From CG2-30-44-17 sp964344725 (lineage in GTDB: Bacteria; Patescibacteriota; Gracilibacteria; UBA1369; UBA12470): a stretch of DNA of 22,933 bases. The stretch is taken from positions 1 through 22,933 of the forward strand of contig CAYFOI010000024.1 in assembly GCA_964344725.1 (NCBI GenBank). The letters are read 5' to 3'. Of this stretch, positions 14,880 to 20,825 are shown piece after piece (the stretch's first letter is position 1; each line of letters begins with the position of its first letter). The notes beneath the pieces were generated by a model. The model did no database searches, was not told the origin of the DNA, and saw only the letters and a list, made by a program, of their open reading frames with translations. The position numbers were made by a program, and so were the translations under genes.

Positions 14880-16163
14880 ATGAGGTTTTACGAAAACAGA
14901 TTGGTGTGGGAAACAGGTGCTCCTCAGGAGGGCGGTCCGTCTGGTGGAGAGGTGTTGGCTGAGGGAGATGAGGAGGATCAAGATGAGCTTGATGATGGGA
15001 CAAAAGTCGCTCCTGAGCAAGGCGGTGAAGATATTCAAGCGGCACAAGACGGTGCTGCGGTTGAACAAGCTCAAGCGGCGGCGCAAGCAGAAGCTATTGC
15101 TCAACAGGCTGATAATTTGCCTGGTGACAATGAAGGTAGCGGAGGGAATACTCCAGGTGATGGAGCCGGTGGTTTGGGATCTATGGTACCAGAGAATATT
15201 GTTCAAGAAATAGAGGAAAAAGGTGCTTATAATGTTGCTTACGAATATACACAGAGTAAGTTTTTGGCATTGGTTTTGACGGTCTTATATTTCATGTACA
15301 AGGATGAGCTGTTAAGTGATCCTGAAGCTGCTGCGGAAGAGCAAGGAGCGATAGATGATATGAGAGAGAATTTACAGCAGGAATATCAAACTAAAGTCGA
15401 TGCCCTCGCTGCTAGCGGGAAGCTTCCTGGCGGTATTACTGTTGAGGATACTGATCCGAGCTTGATTAAGCAGTTTTATGGTATACAAAATCCTGCAGAG
15501 TTAGAGGCTCGTCTGGAAGGGAAGTCCGTTGTGGAGGTCCCGGCTGGAACGAGTTTGTTTGATTATTTGGATAAGCTTGAGTCGCAAGGGGCTGCTGTTC
15601 AGCCGGATCCTAATGCGCCTGTTGTTGATCCTGATTGGGGGCCAGACCAACAAGAAGATGGTGAAGGCGATGCGGGTAATCAACCTGAACCGGTAGAAGA
15701 TGGAGTGGATCCATTGCCTGATGCTGTTCCTGTTCAGCCAGAAGCTGAGCCCGAGGGGCCTTTTAAGCGTTGTCCTACAGGTGCTGTTGATTTAGCTCAT
15801 GGGGAAATAGCTCCTTTTATCTTGCCAAGTGGCGATAAGGTTATGATTGATCGCACATGTATTAGAATTAATGGCAGGAGGTTCCGGGTGGAAGCTCTGG
15901 GTGGCCTTAATCTGTGGTTTGATAAAGTTGAGCCCGAAGGAGATGGATTTAGATTGCATTTGAGGACAGAAGCTCAAATGCCGTTGGGAGGAGGTCCTTT
16001 GAAATCGGATTCCGCACGGTTGTCTGGTGCCGAGATCGTAGATTTTATTTCTTATTTGGTGGCTAATGCTTCAAACAATCAATTCTCAAAAACAGTTCAG
16101 AGGCCGCCTGATGACGAGGGGAGGGAGCAAGATCCTGTGACTTTTGATTTTATTGCTGCATAA
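14880..16163 (+). CDS. Acidic protein with one short hydrophobic segment, unknown function
   Basis: A 427-aa protein I do not recognise. Residues 14-100 are Gly/Glu/Asp/Gln/Ala-rich and probably disordered, with an Ala-Gln stretch around 55-78. A hydrophobic stretch at about 127-140 (KFLALVLTVLYFMYKDE) could cross the membrane but is short. Residues 150-240 look helical and globular; 240-295 form a Pro/Glu/Asp linker; 296-427 form a second, beta-containing domain beginning KRCPTGAVDLAHGE with two Cys (about 298 and 330). Without a signal peptide, the segment at 127 is the only topological clue. It has its own promoter and ends at the terminator 16167-16187. Confidence 0.8.
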   Translation: MRFYENRLVWETGAPQEGGPSGGEVLAEGDEEDQDELDDGTKVAPEQGGEDIQAAQDGAAVEQAQAAAQAEAIAQQADNLPGDNEGSGGNTPGDGAGGLGSMVPENIVQEIEEKGAYNVAYEYTQSKFLALVLTVLYFMYKDELLSDPEAAAEEQGAIDDMRENLQQEYQTKVDALAASGKLPGGITVEDTDPSLIKQFYGIQNPAELEARLEGKSVVEVPAGTSLFDYLDKLESQGAAVQPDPNAPVVDPDWGPDQQEDGEGDAGNQPEPVEDGVDPLPDAVPVQPEAEPEGPFKRCPTGAVDLAHGEIAPFILPSGDKVMIDRTCIRINGRRFRVEALGGLNLWFDKVEPEGDGFRLHLRTEAQMPLGGGPLKSDSARLSGAEIVDFISYLVANASNNQFSKTVQRPPDDEGREQDPVTFDFIAA

Positions 16164-16166
16164 AAA

Positions 16167-16187
16167 AAGCGCAATCTTGATGCGCTT
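16167..16187. terminator. Bidirectional terminator between the 427-aa gene and rpmB
   Basis: AAGCGCA (16167-16173) pairs with TGCGCTT (16181-16187) around a 7-nt loop. On the minus strand seven T follow, strong for rpmB; on the plus strand the run is TTCTTT, weaker, for the 427-aa gene. Confidence 0.8.
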
Positions 16188-16209
16188 CTTTATCTTTCTG
16201 GAGTGGAAT

Positions 16210-16407
16210 TTAGACTTTCATCTTTTTTCTCATAGTTCTGAGACATCTTGTGCAGATCTTTTTCTTAGTGAAGGCTTTCTTGATTGGATCGTAAATCTTT
16301 TTAACTATAAGGTTAGGAAGGAATCTTCTCTTGGTTTTACGGTTAGAGTGACTGACGTTGTGGCCAGTTGTTGGGCCTTTTCCGCATTGTTCACATCTTC
16401 TTGCCAT
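16210..16407 (-). CDS. rpmB: Ribosomal protein bL28
   Basis: A 65-aa large-subunit protein. MARRCEQCGKGPTTGHNVSH, then SNRKTKRRFLPNL, is diagnostic of bL28. It is of the zinc-binding (C+) form: CxxC at 5 and 8 and CxxC at 52 and 55. It is close to the usual length of the short forms (60-65 aa). A monocistronic gene with the terminator at 16167-16187; bL33, its frequent neighbour in other bacteria, is not here. Confidence 0.97.
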   Translation of the reverse strand: MARRCEQCGKGPTTGHNVSHSNRKTKRRFLPNLIVKKIYDPIKKAFTKKKICTRCLRTMRKKMKV

Positions 16408-16416
16408 AGTCTTTAT

Positions 16417-16450
16417 TAGTTGGTAGTACGTAGTGGTGGTGAGTAGTTTT
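16417..16450. repeat. Heptamer-like tandem repeat (TAGTTGG type)
   Basis: TAGTTGG, TAGTACG, TAGTGGT, then a degenerate unit and TAGTTTT. It lies just upstream of rpmB (transcribed away) in the divergent spacer. Confidence 0.6.
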
Positions 16451-16456
16451 TGTGGT

Positions 16457-16473
16457 GTTTCGCTTTGCGAAAC
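16457..16473. other. Perfect short hairpin in the rpmB/site-2-protease spacer
   Basis: GTTTCGC-TTT-GCGAAAC. A second weak hairpin, TTTGG-CAAG-CCAAA (16531-16544), ends 3 nt before ATG 16548 and could influence initiation. A TAATAT at 16514-16519 might be a -10 for the downstream gene, but no good -35 is seen. Confidence 0.5.
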
Positions 16474-16547
16474 GGTAAAATCTAGTTTGTCTCCGTTTGG
16501 AGCAGTGAGAGTTTAATATGCGATAACCCGTTTGGCAAGCCAAAATT

Positions 16548-17180
16548 ATGAATAATTACCTTTATTTTATCCCTGCGCTTGTGATTGTTCTGACTTTTCA
16601 TGAATTCGCGCATGCGTGGACTGCTAATTATCTAGGCGATCCTACGGCGAAATATCATGGGCGTGTGAGCCTGAATCCGCTTCGTCATTTGGATCTTTTG
16701 GGGACTTTACTTCTGTTTATGGTTGGCTTGGGGTGGGGGAAGCCTGTGCCGGTTGATCCGAGGAATTTTGAGAATCCTGTGAGGGATAGTGCGATTACTG
16801 CGGCGGCAGGCCCGATTGCGAATCTGGCTTTGGCTTTTGCGGCGGCGTTGCCGTATAAATATTTGCCTGTTGAAAGCGGTGGTGCCATCTTGATTGCGTG
16901 GAATCTTGCGTGGGCGATTTTTTATTTGTCGATAGTGCTTTTTGTCTTTAATTTGTTGCCTTTTCCTCCTTTGGATGGGTCGAAAGTTTTAGGGCTAGTG
17001 GTTCCGGATCAGTATCAGCGTGAGTATAGGAATTTTCTGTATCATGGGACGAAATATTTCATGATTTTTGTGGTGGTTGATATATTTTTGATTAGTAAAA
17101 TTCTGGGCTTTTCGATTTTGTGGTATGTGATTTCATATCTGTACATGGTGATTAGTACGGGGATTTTGGCGATTACGTAG
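16548..17180 (+). CDS. Site-2 protease family (M50) membrane metalloprotease
   Basis: A 210-aa integral membrane protein. Zinc ligands: H18-E-F-A-H22 in the first transmembrane helix and Asp143 in NLLPFPPLDG (135-144), the second M50 signature. HGRVSLNPLRHLDLLGT and AAAGPIANL between them are typical of the short, PDZ-lacking subfamily of site-2 proteases. Hydrophobic helices lie at about 4-26, 50-62, 82-103, 110-138, 170-186 and 190-208. Such enzymes cleave membrane-embedded substrates such as anti-sigma factors or signal peptides; the substrate here is unknown. No neighbour indicates a target. Length is normal for the subfamily. Confidence 0.93.
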   Translation: MNNYLYFIPALVIVLTFHEFAHAWTANYLGDPTAKYHGRVSLNPLRHLDLLGTLLLFMVGLGWGKPVPVDPRNFENPVRDSAITAAAGPIANLALAFAAALPYKYLPVESGGAILIAWNLAWAIFYLSIVLFVFNLLPFPPLDGSKVLGLVVPDQYQREYRNFLYHGTKYFMIFVVVDIFLISKILGFSILWYVISYLYMVISTGILAIT

Positions 17181-17184
17181 GGGA

Positions 17185-17220
17185 GTATCTGGTATCCAGT
17201 ATCTCGTATTTGGTATTTTG
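17185..17220. repeat. Heptamer tandem repeat (GTATCTG type)
   Basis: GTATCTG, GTATCCA, GTATCTC, GTATTTG, GTATTTTG, starting 4 nt after the site-2-protease stop and ending shortly before the promoter at 17239. Confidence 0.85.
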
Positions 17221-17238
17221 TTTTTGGAAGTTGGGAAT

Positions 17239-17267
17239 TTGATTTCTGAATATTTTGAGAGTAGAAT
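17239..17267 (+). promoter_or_regulatory. Promoter of the candidate 6S RNA
   Basis: TTGATT (17239-17244), a 17-nt spacer, TAGAAT (17262-17267). Transcription should begin at about 17274, which coincides with the 5' edge of the structured RNA proposed from homology to 6S. Confidence 0.65.
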
Positions 17268-17273
17268 GGAAAA

Positions 17274-17428
17274 TACTTTCTGGGATGTACGCGAGACCTT
17301 TGTAACACAAACTCGACTACATAGTTTATGGGGTTCCAATATTTCTTAGGGCTGTGGTCCTGAGTTGAGGAGGCCCACCTGGTTTCCCCAGGATTCTGTG
17401 TTCGTGAGGCTCGCGGCATCTTGGGGTT
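17274..17428 (+). ncRNA. ssrS: Candidate 6S RNA (SsrS)
   Basis: A region of about 155 nt with no coding potential that folds end to end. The 5' part TTCTGGGATGTACGCGAG resembles the start of E. coli 6S RNA (TCTGAGATGTTCGCAAG, from memory), and the 3' part GGCTCGCGGCATCTTGGG resembles its end (GCCTGCGGCGGCATCTCGG). The two ends pair here: GCGAG with CTCGC, GATG with CATC, then AACACA with TGTGTT. Inside, AACTC/GAGTT and CCTGG/CCAGG give further helices around a large central open region, as 6S needs to mimic an open promoter and bind RNA polymerase. A well-placed promoter precedes it. No T-run terminator is seen; stem-loop element B starts 4 nt later. It could be another structured RNA. Confidence 0.6.
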
Positions 17429-17431
17429 AGT

Positions 17432-17495
17432 GGATTTTGGTCGATAGGCTCTTTCACTTACGTACAGTATGTTCTTTCGCCTATCGCCAAAATCC
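17432..17495 (+). repeat. Stem-loop element B (TCTTTC-bounded loop)
   Basis: Left arm GGATTTTGGTCGATAGGC (17432-17449) pairs with 17479-17495 with a single unpaired T. The 29-nt loop begins and ends with TCTTTC and contains the mini-hairpin ACGTA-CAG-TATGT (17460-17472). The loop matches that of element C at 27 of 29 positions, and both differences fall in the mini-hairpin and preserve pairing (A-U to G-U, G-U to G-C). The stem next to the loop differs from C by paired substitutions. Confidence 0.8.
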
Positions 17496-17720
17496 TTGAA
17501 GAATTGATATGGTATCGTTTCCTGTTTCTTGCAATGGGGTTTTGCTTCATTTTCTACGAAATAACTTTTTGTTATTTCTTGAAAATGCTTGTTTGCTCCG
17601 GCAAATGTGTGAATTTGCCTTTGCTTCCAAACGCAAAACTCGTCACTAACCCTTGAGCTAGCATGTACGCTCTCGAGAAACTAGGAGCGCTGTTGCTGTG
17701 TTGTTTCGGCGACAGAAAAT
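17494..17720 (+). repeat. Modules downstream of element B: hairpin chain and shared boxes
   Basis: No gene is visible here. In order: CCTTGAAGAATTG (17494-17506, identical at 18521-18533); TGGTATCGTTTCCTGTTT (17510-17527, 16 of 18 with 3359-3376); a two-tier hairpin CATTTTC..GAAAATG enclosing GAAATAAC-TTTTT-GTTATTTC (17548-17587); GGCAAAT..ATTTGCC (17600-17619); TTTGC..GCAAA (17620-17637); the TAGCATGTAC-loop hairpin (17652-17677, copy at 3376-3407); GAGCGCTG (17685-17692); and a 27-nt box TGCTGTG..CGGCGACAG..AAAAT (17694-17720, near-identical at 18567-18594) directly upstream of the next promoter. The order of shared pieces differs from element A, so they behave as separate modules. Confidence 0.65.
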
Positions 17721-17722
17721 AC

Positions 17723-17750
17723 TTGGAGGTTAGGAGATTGATGCTAGTAT
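17723..17750 (+). promoter_or_regulatory. Possible promoter of the 216-aa gene, leaderless start
   Basis: TTGGAG (17723-17728), 16 nt, TAGTAT (17745-17750). Six nt separate the -10 from GTG 17757, the same distance as at smpB, so the mRNA is probably leaderless. Confidence 0.5.
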
Positions 17751-17756
17751 ATTGAT

Positions 17757-18407
17757 GTGAAAAAGTTATTTATAGCAATTTTGCTTACTTTCCTCCTTGC
17801 TGGAAGCGTGATGGCGCGGAGTTTTTCTGATGATTTTGAATTTTATAGCGGGTCTACTTGTTATTCAGGAGGGGATTCTATTGGGATGTGGGATGTTGTT
17901 TTTGCAGGATATGGGTGTGTGATGGCTGAAGGTGATTATATGGTTTTGGATCCGGAGGAGGGAGGGGGACATGCTGCTCTTGTTGTTGGGCCTCGGACTA
18001 CTGCGGGTATGATTTATGATATTAGCTTGTATACTGCGGAGCAGTTGCGTTATGAAGATCCAAATTATTGGGAAGTTGGCTGGGTGATTTGGCAATATAC
18101 CGACAATGATCATTTTTATTATTTTATTCCGAAGCCTAATGGATGGGAGCTCGGGAAGAGGGATCCTGATTATGAAGGTGGGCAGAGGTTTTTGGCGACG
18201 GGTAGTGACATTTTGTATCCTATTGAGAATTGGTATGACGTGAAAATTATTCAAATTGCGAATGTAATTACTGTCTATGTAGATGGAGTTAGGTTGGTGC
18301 GGTTTGAGGACACAGAGACTCCGTATATGTATGGGCGGATTGGTTTGTATACTGAAGATGCGGAGGTTTGGCTTGATGATATGAGGGGGTGGACTAGGAA
18401 AGGGTGA
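17757..18407 (+). CDS. Secreted beta-sandwich (LamG/concanavalin-like) protein
   Basis: A 216-aa protein with a signal peptide (MKKLFIAILLTFLLAGSVMA, cleavage after residue 20). The mature part, FSDDFEFYSG, then WEVGWVIWQYTDNDHFYYFIP, NWYDVKIIQIANVITVYVDG and a closing IGLYTEDAEVWLDDM, has the strand pattern of jelly-roll lectin-like domains of the LamG or DUF1080 kind, which often bind or cleave carbohydrate. No catalytic residues can be named. The start is GTG with the promoter 6 nt away; an in-frame alternative start is not needed, as the signal peptide begins right at the GTG. The stop is TGA, and stem-loop element C starts 4 nt later. Confidence 0.8.
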   Translation: MKKLFIAILLTFLLAGSVMARSFSDDFEFYSGSTCYSGGDSIGMWDVVFAGYGCVMAEGDYMVLDPEEGGGHAALVVGPRTTAGMIYDISLYTAEQLRYEDPNYWEVGWVIWQYTDNDHFYYFIPKPNGWELGKRDPDYEGGQRFLATGSDILYPIENWYDVKIIQIANVITVYVDGVRLVRFEDTETPYMYGRIGLYTEDAEVWLDDMRGWTRKG

Positions 18408-18410
18408 GGT

Positions 18411-18469
18411 TTTTTGTCGATATACTCTTTCACTTACGTGCAGTACGTTCTTTCGTATATCGACAAAAA
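18411..18469 (+). repeat. Stem-loop element C (TCTTTC-bounded loop)
   Basis: Perfect 15-bp stem: TTTTTGTCGATATAC (18411-18425) with 18455-18469. The 29-nt loop (18426-18454) begins and ends with TCTTTC and carries the mini-hairpin ACGTG-CAG-TACGT. Near-identical loop to element B. It starts 4 nt after the stop of the 216-aa gene. Confidence 0.8.
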
Positions 18470-18492
18470 TTCTGGAGAACTATTGATAGCCT

Positions 18493-18594
18493 GCTGATAC
18501 TCTTTCGCTAACAATAAAAACCTTGAAGAATTGGTGTTTGTAAATTTAATTAAAATATTAGAATGCTGCTGTGGTTTTTCGGCGACAGTAAAAT
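18493..18594 (+). repeat. Solo right half, spacer and shared box after element C
   Basis: 18493-18522 matches 28 of 30 positions with the right half of element A (3419-3448), including ACTCTTTCGCTAA, but the matching left arm is missing. It continues into CCTTGAAGAATTG (18521-18533, identical in B) and, after an AT-rich spacer, the box TGCTGTGG..CGGCGACAG..AAAAT (18567-18594, copy at 17694-17720). From 18595 to 18666 I see only AT-rich sequence with no clear promoter. Confidence 0.65.
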
Positions 18595-18666
18595 CGTTTA
18601 TGACTTTGGTTTTGTGATAGAGTTGTTATGGTATGAAGCTTTTTGATTGTTTAAAAAATCAAAAAA

Positions 18667-19269
18667 ATGTCTTTAGAACAGGCTGTTGCTGAGATCGTAC
18701 AAAAAGAGGGGTTTCAATCGATTGTTCAGCTTGTGCCTCCAGAGAGGACCGAGGTGGATTTTGAGCGGACTAAGTGGAGGCGGGTTTTTGCTGATGAGAC
18801 TGGATGGCTTTTGGATGCAGGTAACGGAGTTTATGTAGCGTGTCCTGCGGATGATAGTGTTTATTTGCCTGATGGGCAGAAGATTTCTTCTAGGCAGGAG
18901 ATGACGTTTCCTGATCGTGAAGCTGTGTTTGATAGATTGGATCAGGCTTTGGATGGATGGCTGAGTTCGCGCTCAGGTGGGAGAGCGCCTTTTTATGATG
19001 ATTTTGCGGATGTGCTTGCTGGGCAGACTCTTGATCCGGCGGGCTTTCTTGCTAAGTTGGCAGAGGCGGTTGCCGGGGTTGGCGACCCTGTAGATTCTAC
19101 TGCTCGAGCAGTGCATAATGGGCTTGATCGTGATCGGGATTTAATTTTGGATGCAGTTGTTTCTGGCAATGGTGCTTTTAGAGAGGCTGTGCGTGTTTTC
19201 TTGTCGGGGACTCATTCGTGGAATATTGCTGTGCATTATAGGCAGATTGTGTTGGTGGGTGATGGCTAG
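18667..19269 (+). CDS. Cytoplasmic protein of unknown function
   Basis: A 200-aa soluble protein without signal peptide or membrane segment and without Cys apart from one (about residue 58). Residues 1-80 look alpha/beta (a helix, then strands around WRRVFADETGWLLDAGNGVYVACP); residues 83-190 are mostly helical with many Asp and Arg. I recognise no family. ATG 18667 follows an A-rich leader without Shine-Dalgarno. Upstream is the repeat cluster of element C; downstream, 28 nt away, begins the short ORF linked to murJ, with its own -10 box between them. Confidence 0.75.
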   Translation: MSLEQAVAEIVQKEGFQSIVQLVPPERTEVDFERTKWRRVFADETGWLLDAGNGVYVACPADDSVYLPDGQKISSRQEMTFPDREAVFDRLDQALDGWLSSRSGGRAPFYDDFADVLAGQTLDPAGFLAKLAEAVAGVGDPVDSTARAVHNGLDRDRDLILDAVVSGNGAFREAVRVFLSGTHSWNIAVHYRQIVLVGDG

Positions 19270-19280
19270 TGATGGGCTTG

Positions 19281-19289
19281 TGATAGAAT
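19281..19289 (+). promoter_or_regulatory. Extended -10 upstream of the murJ region
   Basis: TGATAGAAT, with TAGAAT at 19284-19289 and only 8 nt to ATG 19298. No clear -35. Transcription would start at or next to this ATG, as at smpB and the 216-aa gene. Confidence 0.5.
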
Positions 19290-19297
19290 GCTAATTG

Positions 19298-19435
19298 ATG
19301 TTTAGACATTTTCTGCTGAAAATCCGTGAGAAGCACGAAGAAGCCGGGATAGCTCCTTATGTTTTATTCTTCGCTAGGTCCTCGCTTCGCTGTGGAGTCG
19401 CTCAGAATAAAAATAGGAGCTTTAACGAATATTAA
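19298..19435 (+). CDS. Short ORF duplicating the MurJ N-terminus
   Basis: A 45-aa frame, MFRHFLLKIREKHEEAG, then an unrelated tail, ending in TAA one base before ATG 19437. Its residues 8-17 (KIREKHEEAG) match the murJ N-terminus beyond the gap (KRREKHEEAG); the ten codons differ at six places, only one of which changes the residue. The tail is encoded by the palindrome 19351-19421. It may be the original murJ start cut off by an insertion, a decayed duplicate, or a leader peptide. The silent differences favour an old duplication that was under protein-level selection. Confidence 0.4.
   Translation: MFRHFLLKIREKHEEAGIAPYVLFFARSSLRCGVAQNKNRSFNEY
19351..19421. repeat. Palindromic element between the two murJ-like starts
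   Basis: AGCTCC (19351-19356) pairs with GGAGCT (19416-19421), and TTTTATTCT (19362-19370) pairs perfectly with AGAATAAAA (19404-19412); the 33-nt centre is rich in CGCT (TCGCTAGG, CTCGCTTCGCTG). It begins exactly where the similarity between the two MurJ-like N-termini ends. It resembles a small palindromic insertion of REP or MITE type, without a transposase nearby. Confidence 0.65.
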
Positions 19436-19447
19436 TATGCTTAGAAG

Positions 19448-19487
19448 NNNNNNNNNNNNNNNNNNNNNNNNNNNNNNNNNNNNNNNN
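19448..19487. other. Assembly gap (40 N)
   Basis: Forty undetermined bases inside the 5' end of murJ. ATG CTT AGA AG at 19437-19447 just before it resembles the start of the 45-aa ORF (ATG TTT AGA CA), so the true murJ start is probably 19437 and the gap length is not reliable. Confidence 0.95.
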
Positions 19488-19489
19488 TT

Positions 19490-20815
19490 TTGAAACGGCG
19501 TGAAAAGCATGAAGAGGCAGGTGGTCTCAAGAATCTGCTGCTTCATACGTCGCTTGCACTTATGTTGACGTCGGGGTTTTCGTATTTTTTTGGGCTTTTG
19601 CGAGACAAGATATTTGCGTATCGGTTTGGGGCGGGGTCTGAGCTTGATGTTTATAATGCGTCGTTTACGGTGCCGGATCTTTTTCTTGCGGTGTTTGTGA
19701 CGGGGGCGCTTTTGGCGGCTTTTGTGCCGATTTTTACGGAGCTTGATGAGAAGTCGCTTAAGAAGGCGAACCTCTATATGAATCAGATTTTGTCGTATGG
19801 AGTGACGATCCTTCTGGTGGTTGGCGTGTTGTTTGCGATTGCGTTGCCGTGGATTGCTGATTGGCTTGTGCCGGGGTTCTCTGTGGAGCAGAAGGTGCAG
19901 TATGTGCTTTTGACGAGGCTTATGTTGATTTCGCCGATTCTTTTTACGATTTCAAATACTTTTGGGTCGGTTTTGATTAGTATTCGTGGGTTTCTTTGGT
20001 ATGGGCTTGCGCCGGTTTTTTATAATATTGGGATAATTTTTGGAGCGCTTGTGCTTGTGCCGGAAATTGGGATTGCTGGGCTTGTTTGTGGAACTTTGCT
20101 TGGAGTTTTTATGCATATGCTTGTGCGTTTGGTGCCGGCTTATAAGCATGGGCTTAGGTTTCGGCTTAATTTTGAAGTTGATGAAAAGCTCAAGGAGACT
20201 GTGCGGCTTATGCTGCCAAAGATGGGTCAACTTGCGATGTGGCAGATACTTCTTATATGGTTTGTGAGGCTTGCTTCGGATCTGCCTGAGGGCAGTGTGA
20301 CGGTTTATAGTTTTTCGCGGAATTTTCAGAGTGTGCCTGTGAGTTTGATTGGGATTGCGATTGCTTTGGCAGCTTTTTCGAAGCTTTCGCATTTGGCAGC
20401 TAATGGTGAAATGAAGAAGTTCCGGAAGGTTGTTTTGCAGAAGGGTCTACGTATTTTGGGTGTAACCGGATTTGCGGCTATCGCTCTTGCCATTGTGGCG
20501 CCGTATGCGATTGCGTTTCTTCTTGGTGGTGGGGCTTTTGACGAGGCGGCTGTGGCACTGACCGCTTCAATGTTGATGGTTTATTGTGTCTCTGTTCCTC
20601 TTGAGAGTTTGATGCATCTCCTTGCAAGGGCACATTATGCTCTTAAGAATACTTTGAGGCCGTCTGTTATACATGTTGTTGCGATTTTGATTATTATGGG
20701 TTCGTCGCAAATGCTGGTTTCTGAAATTGGTGTTTATGCGATTCCGACTAGTTTTGCAATTGGGCTTGCGGTTCAAATAGGACTTCTTGTAGTGTCGCTT
20801 AGGAAGTTATGGTAA
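19490..20815 (+). CDS. murJ: Lipid II flippase MurJ (5' end interrupted by gap)
   Basis: Moves lipid-linked peptidoglycan precursor across the cytoplasmic membrane. The readable part gives 441 aa with many hydrophobic helices. MurJ/MVF hallmarks include SGFSYFFGLLRDKIFAYRFG near the start, followed by DVYNASFTVPDLF and GALLAAFVPIF; later IAIALAAFSKLSHLAA and an Arg-Ala-His-Tyr-Ala segment are also typical. It is about 50-70 aa shorter than classic MurJ (about 510 aa), lacking perhaps the last two helices. The given start is only where sequence resumes (TTG, 3 nt into readable bases); the real start is probably ATG 19437. The downstream lipoprotein follows after 10 nt and may share the transcript. 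Confidence 0.9.
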   Translation: MKRREKHEEAGGLKNLLLHTSLALMLTSGFSYFFGLLRDKIFAYRFGAGSELDVYNASFTVPDLFLAVFVTGALLAAFVPIFTELDEKSLKKANLYMNQILSYGVTILLVVGVLFAIALPWIADWLVPGFSVEQKVQYVLLTRLMLISPILFTISNTFGSVLISIRGFLWYGLAPVFYNIGIIFGALVLVPEIGIAGLVCGTLLGVFMHMLVRLVPAYKHGLRFRLNFEVDEKLKETVRLMLPKMGQLAMWQILLIWFVRLASDLPEGSVTVYSFSRNFQSVPVSLIGIAIALAAFSKLSHLAANGEMKKFRKVVLQKGLRILGVTGFAAIALAIVAPYAIAFLLGGGAFDEAAVALTASMLMVYCVSVPLESLMHLLARAHYALKNTLRPSVIHVVAILIIMGSSQMLVSEIGVYAIPTSFAIGLAVQIGLLVVSLRKLW

Positions 20816-20825
20816 GCAATCTCTT

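Noticed and set aside
9103..17220. Heptamer arrays as CRISPR
   Set aside because: Units are 7 nt with no spacers and there are no cas genes in the window.
17042..17419. Minus-strand frame across the 6S candidate
   Set aside because: Its composition is not protein-like, it overlaps the site-2-protease gene, and the region is better explained by RNA structure with a promoter on the plus strand.
17432..18469. Stem-loop elements as integron attC sites
   Set aside because: They are palindromic with one extrahelical base in B, but I find no GTTRRRY/RYYYAAC core boxes and no integrase, and the neighbouring genes are not cassette-like.
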